Below, in pieces: positions 34,016 to 43,553 of a stretch of DNA of 64,000 nt (position 1 is its first letter; each line of letters starts with the position of its first letter). The notes under the pieces are model-generated. The model worked only from the letters and a program-made list of their open reading frames with translations, did no database searches and was not told the DNA's origin. The translations under genes and the position numbers were made by a program. Source of the stretch: Treponema parvum (GTDB taxonomy: Bacteria > Spirochaetota > Spirochaetia > Treponematales > Treponemataceae); NCBI RefSeq assembly GCF_017893965.1, contig NZ_CP054142.1, forward strand, positions 2,294,001 to 2,358,000, given 5' to 3'.

Positions 34016-35692
34016 TTATATTTCCTCTATTTGCCCTTCCGGAATACCTATGATACGAAGCTTCCCCTTTAAGCCGCTTGCCGCCGTAACCTTATACTTT
34101 ACCGCAGTTCCGCAGCCTTCGAAAGCGTCATTTGCAATTTCGGTAAGCTTCGTGCATGCCGTAAAATCAAACCGCTCTACCTTATTGCAGTTTTTAAAAG
34201 CTTTGCTGCCGATTGTTCTCAGGTTTGGAGGCAAGGCAAGCGTTCCCTTTAGGCTGTAACAGCCCCAAAAAGCATTACTGCCGATAGATGTAACACTGTC
34301 CGGCATCGTAATGCTTGTAAGAGCCGAGCAGTTCCCAAATGCGGCGCTTTCGATGGACGTAACGCTATTCGGTATCGTAACGCTCGTAAGAGCCTCACAG
34401 TATGAAAAAGCGCGTTCTCCTATGGACGTAACGCTGTCCGGTATCGTAACGCTCGTAAGAGCCTTACACGCTGAAAAAGCGCCTTCTTCGATGGATATAA
34501 CACCGTTCTGTATGGTAACACTCGTAAGAGCCGCACAGTAGAGAAAGGCATCTTCGGGGATGGACATAACGCTGCCAGGTATCATAATACTAGTAAGAGC
34601 CGTGCAGCCCTCAAAAACATCCTTTCCTATGGATGTAACGCTGTCCGGTATACTAACGCTCGTAAGATCCCTGCAATATGAAAAGGCGCCGCTTCCTATG
34701 GACGTAACGCTATTCGGTATGGCAACACTCGTAAACCCCGAGCAGAAAGCAAAAGCGCGATCCCAAATGGACGTAACGCTGTCCGGTATCGTAACGTTTG
34801 AAAGAGAGCCTGCCGCATACAGGAGCGTTTTCATATCTTTTGTATATATGATATTGCTTTCGCTGCGATAGGTCATATTTTCAGGACTTACGATAAGCTG
34901 CGTAAGCCCTGTACAGACTACAAAAGCACTATTTCCTATGGACGTAACGCTGCCAGGTATGGTAACGCTAGTAAGAGCCGTACAGTTGGAAAAGGCGCCG
35001 CTTCCTATGGACGTAACGCTGTCCGGTATGACAACGCTTGTAAGTCCTGCGCATTCTAAAAAAGCGAGATTTCCGATGGATGTAACGCCGGCCGGTATCG
35101 TAACACTAGTAAGCCCTTTGCATTCTCTAAAAGCTTCCTGACCGATGGACGTAACGCCTTTTAAAGTAAGGGCAACTTTTTTATCTTTGTTAGAAGCATT
35201 TGTCAGTATGTTTTTAAGCAAACCGTCATTTAAATTTTGATCCGTAATGGTGAGATCGATATAGTATATACCGTCCGCTGCAGGCTGAGCGGTTTGAAGG
35301 TAGTTATTCAAATCGGAAAAATTAACCGGTGTGTTCTCCTGCCACTGCGCTGTGTAGATCTGCGCAGGATCTTCTGCAGGAAAGGCTTCAGGAAGTTCGG
35401 GATTCCAGCCGGTAAGGGTATAACCGGACTTTACAGGCCCGATGATAGCAACGGAAGACCTCGACCTGCCTTTCAGCAGTTTTTTTCCGTCAGCGCCGTC
35501 TTCAAGCGGCGTTGTTGTCGTTCCACCTTGCAAATCGAGCGTCAGCGTAATTTCTTTTTCGGCAGACACATTAGGTGAACCGCCGCCCGATGTTCCGCCC
35601 GCAGGGTTCGAACAGCCTAGCAATACGGCAGCAAGCAGCATACATACAAGCGCCGCCGGTACAACGACCTGTGTATTTTGTTTTTTATTCAT
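34016..35692 (-). CDS. BspA-like leucine-rich-repeat lipoprotein
   Basis: A 558-residue surface lipoprotein. Lipobox AAVLLGC (Cys about 28), then a short InlB/Listeria-Bacteroides-type repeat (about 50-125, GYTLTGWNPELPEAF) and a linker. About 14 LRR_5 repeats of 23 residues follow, consensus LTSVTIPDSVTSIG-x-x-AF-x-x-C (about 185-545). One insertion (around 283-315) interrupts the array. BspA-type proteins in oral treponemes and Tannerella bind host matrix and help coaggregation; that role is inferred. The start at 35692 follows AGGAG. Highly similar 69-bp DNA units could recombine. Confidence 0.9.
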   Translation of the reverse strand: MNKKQNTQVVVPAALVCMLLAAVLLGCSNPAGGTSGGGSPNVSAEKEITLTLDLQGGTTTTPLEDGADGKKLLKGRSRSSVAIIGPVKSGYTLTGWNPELPEAFPAEDPAQIYTAQWQENTPVNFSDLNNYLQTAQPAADGIYYIDLTITDQNLNDGLLKNILTNASNKDKKVALTLKGVTSIGQEAFRECKGLTSVTIPAGVTSIGNLAFLECAGLTSVVIPDSVTSIGSGAFSNCTALTSVTIPGSVTSIGNSAFVVCTGLTQLIVSPENMTYRSESNIIYTKDMKTLLYAAGSLSNVTIPDSVTSIWDRAFAFCSGFTSVAIPNSVTSIGSGAFSYCRDLTSVSIPDSVTSIGKDVFEGCTALTSIMIPGSVMSIPEDAFLYCAALTSVTIQNGVISIEEGAFSACKALTSVTIPDSVTSIGERAFSYCEALTSVTIPNSVTSIESAAFGNCSALTSITMPDSVTSIGSNAFWGCYSLKGTLALPPNLRTIGSKAFKNCNKVERFDFTACTKLTEIANDAFEGCGTAVKYKVTAASGLKGKLRIIGIPEGQIEEI

Positions 35693-35878
35693 CCTAAAAT
35701 CTCCTATTTGCATTTTGTGAGCAATTCTTCAGATTTGAAAGCATAAAAAAAATGCACAAACAGCGGAAATTCCGCTCTATGCGTTTCTCTACCATAATGT
35801 TATATAGTTATAGTTATAGATTATTTTCTGCAGAGTATCAATATAACTTACAAATCGAATTCAGTGCGCGTATCGTAT

Positions 35879-35907
35879 TTGCACGGCGTAACTCATTCTG
35901 GTATAAT
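35879..35907 (+). promoter_or_regulatory. Leaderless-type promoter of the DAACS symporter
   Basis: TTGCAC (35879-35884), 17 nt, TATAAT (35902-35907, perfect), then 6 nt to the ATG at 35914. No Shine-Dalgarno. Nearby are a short tandem TATAGT repeat (35806-35822) and the palindrome AGCGGAAATTCCGCT (35762-35776). Confidence 0.75.
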
Positions 35908-35913
35908 TTTCAT

Positions 35914-37143
35914 ATGAAAATATGGATAAAATACCTATTGGGCGTAATACTGGGTTTTATAGCGTCTTTCGCATTCCCCGCTTCGTCCCCGCAAACACTG
36001 TCGACCGTTTCTTTTATCGCCGAAATATTTTTGCGGCTGGGTTTTTACATTCTCATTCCGCTTTTAACGTCTTCCGTAATAATTTCGGCATTTAACCTTT
36101 CCGATTCAAAAATGTTGCTCAAATCGGCTTTTTGGACGGCAATAATCATAACAGGTTCGTCCCTGCTTCTCACATTCATAGGCTTGTTTTCCGTCATATT
36201 TATAAAATTGCCGCGCATTCCCATCACTGTAGAAAAACTTTCATCCGTAACGGTTTTAGACATTTCGGAACTCATACGAAAGGCGTTTCCGGCTTCTTCG
36301 CTGTCTTCGCTTTCCGATGGTCTTTTTTTATTGCCGGTCTTTATATTTTCATTGGTAATAGGAATTGCCTGCAGCTACGACCGCTCCGTTTCCAGGCAGA
36401 TAGTTTCTCTTGCGGATTCTTTTTCAAGAGTATGCTACCTTGTTATGATCTTCTTTATGGAAATTTTTTCCATAGGCATTATAGCCGTAACGATCTCATG
36501 GGCGATCCAGTTCCGAAGCGTAATCGCGCAGGGAATATTTACGCCGCTGATATTGATCCTGTCGGGCAACCTGCTTTTCGTTTCGCTCATAGTTTATCCG
36601 GCGATCTTGTACTTTTTGTGCCATGACCCGCATCCGTATCGCGTGTTGTACGCTTCAATCGCAGCCCTTCTTACTGCGTTTTTTTCGGGAAACACCAATA
36701 TAACATTGCCGCTCATAATACGACACGGTAAAGAAAGCCTCGGCGAACAGCGAAGAATAAACGCTTTTTCGGCTCCGCTGTTTTCGATATTTGCGCGCGG
36801 AGGATCGTCGCTCGTAACTATCGTCAGCTTTATTCTGATATGGCGCTCGTATTCAAGCCTGAGCATAGGTTTTTTCGATTTGTTATGGCTTACTTCTTTG
36901 TCGTTTTTGCTTTCATTCGTACTCGGCAACATGCCGACGGGAGGAACTTTTTTTGCCCTTACGGTTTTAGGAGCAATGTACGGCAGGGGCTTCGAGACGG
37001 GGCACCTTCTTTTAAAACCCGCCGCAGTAATAATAGGTTCCTTTGCCGCAGCCTTCGACGCTATAACGGCAATGTTCGGAACATATATCATTGCAATAAA
37101 GACCAAACAAATTCATCACAAGGAATTAAGCAGCTTTATTTAG
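35914..37143 (+). CDS. Dicarboxylate/amino acid:cation symporter (DAACS)
   Basis: A 409-residue inner-membrane transporter of the glutamate/dicarboxylate symporter family (GltP/DctA type). It begins MKIWIKYLLGVILGF and has about eight hydrophobic segments. The substrate-binding re-entrant loops are represented by ALLTAFFSGNTNITLPLI and NMPTGGTFFALTVLG, and FDAITAMFGTYIIA matches the last helix. It is divergent from canonical members, so the substrate (glutamate, aspartate, C4-dicarboxylate, serine/threonine) is open. The start follows from the promoter position; an open frame from 35752 is not coding. Confidence 0.85.
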   Translation: MKIWIKYLLGVILGFIASFAFPASSPQTLSTVSFIAEIFLRLGFYILIPLLTSSVIISAFNLSDSKMLLKSAFWTAIIITGSSLLLTFIGLFSVIFIKLPRIPITVEKLSSVTVLDISELIRKAFPASSLSSLSDGLFLLPVFIFSLVIGIACSYDRSVSRQIVSLADSFSRVCYLVMIFFMEIFSIGIIAVTISWAIQFRSVIAQGIFTPLILILSGNLLFVSLIVYPAILYFLCHDPHPYRVLYASIAALLTAFFSGNTNITLPLIIRHGKESLGEQRRINAFSAPLFSIFARGGSSLVTIVSFILIWRSYSSLSIGFFDLLWLTSLSFLLSFVLGNMPTGGTFFALTVLGAMYGRGFETGHLLLKPAAVIIGSFAAAFDAITAMFGTYIIAIKTKQIHHKELSSFI

Positions 37144-37249
37144 TGTGCGTTGCGCGCAAACGGAGTTTTCGGCGACGGTCGGCATAGTTCCGTCGGCAGC
37201 CTAAAGAGCCGGGGTTGCCGGCGACAAGCCGCCACTCCCTGCTAAAAGT

Positions 37250-38473
37250 TTATATGCCTTTAAAACCGTCCGTGGCGAAGATTTTTCCTTCGGCATCTAT
37301 AAAAATCGCTCCGAGAGGGGGAAGGTCTTTCATGGGCGGAAGCAGGGGAAGTCCGTTTTCAAGGACATCCAAAACATATTCTTCTCCCGAAACGCCGTTA
37401 AAAAGCCACATTCCCATCCCGTCGGAAACTCTGTCCTTTTTTTGCACGGTTTTTTGACCGAAGTCGACCGGAGGCTCATCATCCGACGCCGAATTGATCG
37501 CTGAATTTTTTGAATCGGCCGAGACCGCGTTTTTTACGATGCGGTCTATAAGCTGAAAACCTTTTTCTTTTCCTAAAATAAAAAGGCTCGTCGAAAGCGC
37601 GTCGGCCGCGATGCTTGATCTGCAAACGACGGAAACCGAAGTCAATTCATTGTTTTCAGGATAACCTGTTTTCGGATTTATGATATGATGATAGCGTACT
37701 CCGTCTTCAATAAAATAACGCTCATAGACTCCGCTTGTAACTACCGTAGATTCCGGCAAAGATAAGACGATCTTGGGTTCTCCTTCAGGATCATTCGGAT
37801 TTTTTATTCCCACTCGCCACAAGCTCTTGTCCTTTTTTTGCCCCCAAACGTAGACGTTGCCTCCCAAGTCGATTACGGCGCACGCAACTTTTCGGTCTTT
37901 CAGTATGTGCGTTAGAGCGTCGGCGGCATAGCCTTTTACAATGCCTCCCAAATCCAGCCGCATTCCTTTTTCCGGCAAAAAAACCGTATTCCCGTCAATT
38001 TTTACGTTTTTCCACCCGACAAGTTTTAAAGCGCTGTCCAATTCTTCTTTTTCAGGAATCCGCTCGTATTCCGTGTTTATGCCCCAAAGTTTTACTACGG
38101 GACCGATCGTGGGATCGAAAGCGCCGTCGGTAATGCGCGAAAAGGCAAGAGCAACCTTTAAAACGGCAATTACTTCTTCCGAAACTTCTACGCCCGTAAC
38201 ACCCGCCGCGGCGTTTATTTTTTCTATTTCCGATGAAGGTTTTGTCGTGCTGAACAGGGCGTCAATGGAATGCAGGCGGGTGAAAAGTTCGTCATAAACG
38301 GCCTTTGTTCCGTCTTCATATGCGTTTATAGAACAGATCGTCCCGAAGATCAGCTCCGCTCGGGGCAATTCCACCCTCTTGCAGGAAAAACCGACGAACA
38401 AAAAAACCGCCGAAAACACTGCAAAAAGGACGTTATTTAAAACCGTAAAATGATTTTTTTTTATGATTCTCAT
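37250..38473 (-). CDS. apbE: FAD:protein FMN transferase lipoprotein
   Basis: A 407-residue ApbE that attaches FMN covalently to Thr in periplasmic or membrane flavoproteins (for example the NqrC/RnfG type). It has an N-terminal signal with Cys in LFVGFSCKRV (lipobox-like, about residue 31). FDPTIGPVVKLWG, LDLGGIVKGYAAD, AVIDLGGNVYVWG, and HHIINPKTGYPENN with the Mg-binding DALSTSLFILG are visible. The first codon overlaps the aspS stop by 4 nt (ATGA), so it is coupled to aspS. A soluble insertion rich in Ser/Asp (about 320-350) is unusual. Confidence 0.93.
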   Translation of the reverse strand: MRIIKKNHFTVLNNVLFAVFSAVFLFVGFSCKRVELPRAELIFGTICSINAYEDGTKAVYDELFTRLHSIDALFSTTKPSSEIEKINAAAGVTGVEVSEEVIAVLKVALAFSRITDGAFDPTIGPVVKLWGINTEYERIPEKEELDSALKLVGWKNVKIDGNTVFLPEKGMRLDLGGIVKGYAADALTHILKDRKVACAVIDLGGNVYVWGQKKDKSLWRVGIKNPNDPEGEPKIVLSLPESTVVTSGVYERYFIEDGVRYHHIINPKTGYPENNELTSVSVVCRSSIAADALSTSLFILGKEKGFQLIDRIVKNAVSADSKNSAINSASDDEPPVDFGQKTVQKKDRVSDGMGMWLFNGVSGEEYVLDVLENGLPLLPPMKDLPPLGAIFIDAEGKIFATDGFKGI

Positions 38474-40287
38474 ATCTTTATGTGCAATTCGTCGAGCTGA
38501 GCCTTGTCGACAAAACTCGGACAGTCATCCATGGGACTTTGCGCCAAATTATTCTTGGGAAAGGCTATCACTTCCTTTATCGAATCGGCCTGGCACATAA
38601 GCATAGCAAGTCTGTCAAGACCGGGCGCTATTCCTCCGTGAGGCGGCGCGCCGAATTTAAATGCGTTTACAAGAAACCCGAACGCTTTTTCGGCACGGTC
38701 TTTGCTGTAACCGACTATTTTAAAAATTCTCTCCTGTAAAGAGGGATCGTTAATTCTCATTGAGCCGGAAGCGATTTCATAACCGTTCATAACCAGATCG
38801 TAAAGATCGCCTTTTACGCTCGCAGGATCGCTTTCCAAAACAGGCCAGTACTGTTTTTGCGGCAAGGTAAACATGTGATGTTCAGTGTCCCATTTGTTTT
38901 CCGTTTCGTTCCATGCGAAATACGGAAAATCTATGATCCATGCAAAATGGAATTTATCCGCGGGGTTGTATAAGTTGAGGTCTTTTCCAAGCTGGCTGCG
39001 CACGGCGCCGAGAGCGACACACGCCGTCTGCCATTTTTCATCCGAAACAAAAAGAATCAGATCTCCCTTTTTTGCTCCGAGCTTTAAAAGAATTTCTTTT
39101 TCTTTTCCCGCAAAAAATTTGCTTATGCCGCCTTCAAATTCCCCGTCGGAATTTACCTTAATCCATGCAAGCCCCTTAGCCTTATAGATCTTCGCTTTTT
39201 CTTCGAGGGCTTCTATCATCTTGCGGCTGTAATGTTCGGCTTGACCTTCCACTACCAAGGCTTTTATTGCGCTTCTTTTATGCCGCTCTACGCTTTTATC
39301 CGCTGCGGCTCCGCCGGCCTTAAACGCGTTAAAATCCGCCAACTTTGCCATAAAAGCGGCGTCCTGCATTTTAAGACCGAAACGCAGATCGGGTTTGTCG
39401 GTTCCGTAAACGTCAAAGGCGTCCTCCCATGTTATGCGGTCAAAACGAACGGGCAGCTCATAGTTCAGGACTTTTTTAAAGACATAATTCATAAGCCCTT
39501 CCGTCGTTTCAAGAACTTCTTCCCTGTCCGTAAAGCTCATTTCCATATCGATCTGAGTGAATTCCGGCTGGCGATCGCCTCTGGCGTCTTCGTCGCGGTA
39601 ACATCTGGCTATCTGAAAATATTTGTCAAAGCCTGAAACCATGAGAAGCTGCTTATAAAGCTGCGGACTTTGCGGCAGCGAGTAAAATTTTCCGGGGTGT
39701 ATGCGCGAAGGGACAAGGTAATCGCGAGCGCCTTCGGGCGTGGATTTTATAAAAGTCGGCGTTTCAATTTCATAAAAGCCTTTTTCATACAGGTAGTTCC
39801 GCACGGCCAGCGTCAATTTTGCGCGCAAGGCGATATTGTACTGCATGGGAGCGCGCCTGAGATCCAGATAACGGTAGCGCAAACGCAGGTCGTCGTTAGG
39901 CAAAACAACGGATCCGTCCTTTTGCCGCACTTCGTCAATAGAAAACGGCAATGGATCGCTAGCCGTAAAAATTTCGATTTCTTTTGCCTCGATCTCGATC
40001 TCTCCCGTTTCCATGTCGACGTTGACGTCTTTTTCAAAGCGGAGGCGAACCTTGCCTTCTACGGCAATGCAATATTCGCTCTTTAATTCCGCGGCGACTT
40101 TTTTAACTTCGGGCGGAGCGTCTACGTCCGCGACAATCTGTGTGATACCGTAGCGGTCGCGCAGCGTTATAAAAAAAATACCGCCCAGATCTCTGGTACG
40201 GTGAACCCATCCATTTAAAACAACCGTTTTTCCGGCGTCGGCTTTGCGAAGCTGACCGCAAGTGACTGTACGTTTTGTCGATTTCAT
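38470..40287 (-). CDS. aspS: Aspartyl-tRNA synthetase
   Basis: Class IIb aminoacyl-tRNA synthetase of bacterial type, 605 residues. OB-fold anticodon domain (about 10-110, VVLNGWVHRTRDLGG), motif 1 around the ETPTF segment, motif 2 with FQIARCYRDEDARGDRQPEF (about 215-234), the bacterial GAD insertion (about 290-420), and motif 3 with GGIAPGLDRLAMLMC near the end. It may also charge tRNA-Asn if the cell lacks asnS. The mRNA is predicted leaderless. Confidence 0.97.
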   Translation of the reverse strand: MKSTKRTVTCGQLRKADAGKTVVLNGWVHRTRDLGGIFFITLRDRYGITQIVADVDAPPEVKKVAAELKSEYCIAVEGKVRLRFEKDVNVDMETGEIEIEAKEIEIFTASDPLPFSIDEVRQKDGSVVLPNDDLRLRYRYLDLRRAPMQYNIALRAKLTLAVRNYLYEKGFYEIETPTFIKSTPEGARDYLVPSRIHPGKFYSLPQSPQLYKQLLMVSGFDKYFQIARCYRDEDARGDRQPEFTQIDMEMSFTDREEVLETTEGLMNYVFKKVLNYELPVRFDRITWEDAFDVYGTDKPDLRFGLKMQDAAFMAKLADFNAFKAGGAAADKSVERHKRSAIKALVVEGQAEHYSRKMIEALEEKAKIYKAKGLAWIKVNSDGEFEGGISKFFAGKEKEILLKLGAKKGDLILFVSDEKWQTACVALGAVRSQLGKDLNLYNPADKFHFAWIIDFPYFAWNETENKWDTEHHMFTLPQKQYWPVLESDPASVKGDLYDLVMNGYEIASGSMRINDPSLQERIFKIVGYSKDRAEKAFGFLVNAFKFGAPPHGGIAPGLDRLAMLMCQADSIKEVIAFPKNNLAQSPMDDCPSFVDKAQLDELHIKI

Positions 40288-40296
40288 GATGAAGTT

Positions 40297-40325
40297 ATCT
40301 TACAGCAAAAACATTGCATCTTCAA
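40297..40325 (-). promoter_or_regulatory. Leaderless-type promoter of aspS-apbE
   Basis: The minus strand has TTGAAG (40320-40325), 17 nt, TAAGAT (40297-40302), then AACTTCATC and the ATG at 40287. No Shine-Dalgarno before this essential gene. Confidence 0.6.
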
Positions 40326-40429
40326 TATACCGTTGCGGGGCGACGCCCCTAAGGATCCCGCTTTACCAATATGAATGTTCCGCGCGGCTTTAAAAAACGC
40401 ATTGCCTTGATAAACGCCGCGTATATAAA

Positions 40430-40459
40430 TAGACAAAGTTCGCCATATTATGCTATACT
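40430..40459 (+). promoter_or_regulatory. Promoter of the 40543 outer-membrane gene
   Basis: TAGACA (40430-40435), 18 nt, TATACT (40454-40459). The predicted start near 40466 places the family B hairpin inside a 5' UTR of about 77 nt. Confidence 0.55.
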
Positions 40460-40471
40460 TATTAACCACAT

Positions 40472-40512
40472 TCAGATTAAACTGCGGATTTCGGGCAAAA
40501 CCGAATCATCGC
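40472..40512 (+). repeat. Family B hairpin repeat, copy 4
   Basis: ATTAAACTGC, then hairpin ATTTCGG-gcaaaa-CCGAAT, then CATCGCTTATT. The outer pair is changed from G-C to A-T on both sides relative to copy 2, so pairing is kept. It lies 31 nt before the next start codon. Confidence 0.6.
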
Positions 40513-40542
40513 TTATTTTTAATTATAAAGTAGGAATAGATT

Positions 40543-41709
40543 ATGAAAAAAAGTTTTTTACTGTCTTGCCTTATACTGACGCTGTCAGCCGTTCCCTATG
40601 CGCAGATAATGCAAAAAGACGGATTCAGAAATTCTTTGGTTTTTGACGCTCAGAACAAAGACCCGTTACACGGAAACGCTAAAAGACGGCAAATAGAAAT
40701 CGCCGACGTTTTTCAGGCGCGCATGGCGGCAGGGCCGCTTTGCGTAGACACCATGCTCAAATGGGGAGCGGTTTCCGTCGACGATTCTGAAGGAAATTTC
40801 GATCATCTGGAATTAAAATATTTGGACAGCGACGTAAATTTTATCTTTAAGCCGGCTAAAAATTTCGACGCGGCGATGGGAACTTACCTTAACTGGAAAC
40901 TCGGCCCGGCGCCGACACACGGCGGGAATTCTTGGGAAGCTGCTTACCATTTAAAAAACGGGGGCCTTTCTTACGGACTTCCCGGCCAAGCGCCCGTTAC
41001 CGGAGCCGTTTATTATGCAAACTATATAAACGAGAGCTTAAGGCTTTCAAAAAGCACATCTTCCGTTCCAGAAGAAACTACCGAAGCTCTGGCTGCAAGA
41101 CTTTTTGTTCAAGACTATATGGAGATCGCCGCGGCAATTCCTTCAAACACTTCTACTGATGATTTTATAGCCAATTTGGGAATGCGCTTTACTCCTTCCG
41201 ACGAATTATTGATAGCGGCCGCTTATAACGGTCTTTTTGCAGGCGACGGCAACCTATACACGGGCGTTTCTTTCGGTATAGATGAAATTTCTGTGGACGG
41301 TTGGATAGGAATAAACAACATAGGCGGAAAAAAGGACAACAGGATAACGGGCTTCGGCGGAGCGATAAATTTTGCCGTAAAAACATGGACGTTAAGACCT
41401 GAAGCCGGCCTTACATTCTATGAAAACAAAGACTATTCTATGGCGCTGTATGCGGGAATAAACATGTCGCATACTATAAAAGAAAATTTAAAGCTCGGCA
41501 TTTGGGGTTCCCTAGCCTTCGGTTCCGACGACGAGAACGGTTCAACAAAGACAGGCGGAAAAATTTTCGACGTGCGGCCGAACGTGACGTACTATATCAA
41601 TTCGACCGACGCGCTTTCTGCAGCCTATGAATATCAGTTTGTAACCGTCAACACCGACGTTAATTACAACATTTGGCACTTGGGCCTTTTTTGGACGCAT
41701 GCGTTTTAA
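40543..41709 (+). CDS. Putative outer-membrane beta-barrel protein
   Basis: 388 residues with a signal peptide (MKKSFLLSCLILTLSAVPYAQ). The rest alternates aromatic and small or polar residues with many Gly and Tyr, and ends in an aromatic (HLGLFWTHAF, final Phe). This pattern fits a transmembrane beta barrel whose last strand ends in Phe for BAM recognition. I do not recognise a named family; a treponemal porin-like protein is likely. AGGA precedes the ATG, and the gene has a clear promoter and a family B hairpin leader. Confidence 0.65.
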   Translation: MKKSFLLSCLILTLSAVPYAQIMQKDGFRNSLVFDAQNKDPLHGNAKRRQIEIADVFQARMAAGPLCVDTMLKWGAVSVDDSEGNFDHLELKYLDSDVNFIFKPAKNFDAAMGTYLNWKLGPAPTHGGNSWEAAYHLKNGGLSYGLPGQAPVTGAVYYANYINESLRLSKSTSSVPEETTEALAARLFVQDYMEIAAAIPSNTSTDDFIANLGMRFTPSDELLIAAAYNGLFAGDGNLYTGVSFGIDEISVDGWIGINNIGGKKDNRITGFGGAINFAVKTWTLRPEAGLTFYENKDYSMALYAGINMSHTIKENLKLGIWGSLAFGSDDENGSTKTGGKIFDVRPNVTYYINSTDALSAAYEYQFVTVNTDVNYNIWHLGLFWTHAF

Positions 41710-41716
41710 AGCGGAT

Positions 41717-42643
41717 CTAGGGTAATATCGAATACACTGTAAAAAAGCAGAATATATTTGCGATTATCATCAACAGGTGAAAAATACAATTTGTCCAGCG
41801 CACTCTTTTCATCGTGTGGAAAAGCTCCGCAACGGCACATGAAACTGCTGCAAGGATTAAAAGTTTAACCGGCACAACTGTAAGCAAGGGCTTAAGCAGT
41901 ATCAGTTCTGCGATTAAAAGCGCGGCAAATAGCAGCGCAGAGATGCGCATACCGGTTTTTCGTACGGAAGGTTTTGCTTCGAGCGAAGAATAAAAGGCTA
42001 CCGAAAAAACCGCCAGCGCCCAGCAAAGCCCGAACAACAGCCATCCTGCAGCGCCTCTTATTATCACAAGAGCAAATAAGGACATGATCGCCGACGCATA
42101 TAAAAAAGCGAAGTCGTACGTAAGAATTCTAAAAACTCTTTTTGCGCTGTACGAACAAAGCGCGTGTGAGAACGTCGACATGAGATAAAGCAAAAACAAA
42201 AAAACGCCCGCCAAAGTATAGCTTGTGACAGTCCTTCCGAGAACGGCTTCCGGAGAGAGGTTTACCGCATGCACTATAAAAAGCACAAGAGCCGCAACGG
42301 AAAGTCCCGCTCCGATTCCTATGGTAATGGAATTGAACAATTCTTCTCCGAACGAAAAAAGTCTTTCTTCCCTTTTCATTTTGATTTCGTAGGCGATACG
42401 AGCTTCGGCTCTTTTTTGAGCTTTCAAAGCCCTGCGTTTCGACCTCTCAGATCTGTATGCGGCGTCGGCTGCGTATTTTGCCTTTAATCTTTCGGGATCC
42501 GAAGAAAACTGTATATTCACCTGCCGGATTTCTTCCGCCGCTTTTTCCTGTATATCCTTGATGCGGCATTCCCGTTTTGCTTTAAGAGACTTCAGAGTAG
42601 ATCTTCTTGCGGCTTTTGCCGCGGCAATGTCCTGTTTGTCCAT
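41717..42643 (-). CDS. Hemolysin III / PAQR-like membrane protein with coiled-coil N-terminus
   Basis: 308 residues. The first 110 are highly charged and helical (KAARRSTLKSLKAKRECRI, Lys/Arg/Ala/Glu rich), a coiled coil. Seven or so hydrophobic helices follow. STFSHALCSYSAKRVFRIL resembles the HlyIII/PAQR block (SSTxYH, then RxFRxLDH), and FHTMKRVRWTNCIFHLL has the C-terminal His pattern, so metal-binding His may be kept. The Asp-His after VFRIL is changed (LTYDF). The start at 42643 follows GGAG; 42661 is an alternative. Function unknown; HlyIII proteins are thought to be membrane-stress or lipid-related. Confidence 0.65.
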   Translation of the reverse strand: MDKQDIAAAKAARRSTLKSLKAKRECRIKDIQEKAAEEIRQVNIQFSSDPERLKAKYAADAAYRSERSKRRALKAQKRAEARIAYEIKMKREERLFSFGEELFNSITIGIGAGLSVAALVLFIVHAVNLSPEAVLGRTVTSYTLAGVFLFLLYLMSTFSHALCSYSAKRVFRILTYDFAFLYASAIMSLFALVIIRGAAGWLLFGLCWALAVFSVAFYSSLEAKPSVRKTGMRISALLFAALLIAELILLKPLLTVVPVKLLILAAVSCAVAELFHTMKRVRWTNCIFHLLMIIANIFCFFTVYSILP

Positions 42644-42770
42644 ATCATTCTCCAAATTCATATTTACCTTACGGCCGGCTTTCCGCCGAACTCTATGTAA
42701 AACCTGCCGGCGCCTTAAAATCGATCGATGCGGCGAACTAATCGGCGTTAAATCCAAATACTTTATAATA

Positions 42771-43553
42771 TCATACTTTAAGGAAATCCGATACGATGTG
42801 AGCGATCAATAACACCGAAACTATAACTATGACCGGCCGTATTATCTTTGCGCCGTTTTTGATAGCCAACCGGGATCCCAAAAAATTTCCGCCGACGGAA
42901 CAGAGCATACAAGGAATCGCAACCATAAAAAAAACTTTGCCGGCCGCTAAAAACGCCGCCGCAGAACCTATGTTCGAAGCAAGGTTTATAACCTTGGCGG
43001 TTCCGCCCGCGGTCAACAAGTTCATGTGCAAAAGAGCCGCCAAGATGAGCGTTAAAAACATTCCCGTGCCGGGCCCGAAAAAACCGTCATACCAGCCTAC
43101 TATAAGGCCTGTGAACAATGCTCCTGCCGAAAAGATCGGCCGCTTAATCGGCGCTTTTTCCTTTTCAAAACCGAACCTTCGGTTAAAGATCATAAATACT
43201 ACAACTACAGGCAGGATAACGAGAAGGCATATTTTAAGAGCGTCGGAAGACAAGCGCAATGCGGTTCGCGCACCGAAATTTGAGCCGATCAAAGCTCCTA
43301 TTGTACCGAAAAGAGCGGCTCTTGCATTTACGCAATTATTTTTAAAATAATTTAAGGAAGCACACAAAGTGCCGAATCCGTTTACAAACTTATTAGTCCC
43401 GTAACAAACATGGATCGGGAGACCGGCAAAAATATAGGCGGGAAGAGAGATAAGTCCGCCTCCGCCGGCAACGGAATCGACGAACCCCGCTAAAAAGATA
43501 AGCGGACACAAAACGGCCAATGTTACGGGATAGGAATAATGAAGAAACATCAT
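42771..43553 (-). CDS. TauE/SafE-family (YfcA-like) transporter
   Basis: 260 residues, about eight transmembrane segments, TauE/SafE/DUF81 family of putative sulfite or organosulfonate exporters. Two inverted family repeats are visible: FLAGFVDSVAGGGGLISLPA near the N-terminus and GWYDGFFGPGTGMFLTLIL in the middle. It overlaps the rlmB stop by 4 nt and is the last gene of the ychJ-rlmB-TauE operon. The substrate cannot be predicted. Confidence 0.9.
   Translation of the reverse strand: MMFLHYSYPVTLAVLCPLIFLAGFVDSVAGGGGLISLPAYIFAGLPIHVCYGTNKFVNGFGTLCASLNYFKNNCVNARAALFGTIGALIGSNFGARTALRLSSDALKICLLVILPVVVVFMIFNRRFGFEKEKAPIKRPIFSAGALFTGLIVGWYDGFFGPGTGMFLTLILAALLHMNLLTAGGTAKVINLASNIGSAAAFLAAGKVFFMVAIPCMLCSVGGNFLGSRLAIKNGAKIIRPVIVIVSVLLIAHIVSDFLKV

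Noticed and set aside
34311-35141. Periodic plus-strand sequence resembling a CRISPR array or repeat protein
   Set aside because: The 69-bp period is the LRR repeat of the minus-strand BspA-like gene; no palindromic repeat/unique spacer pattern and no cas gene.
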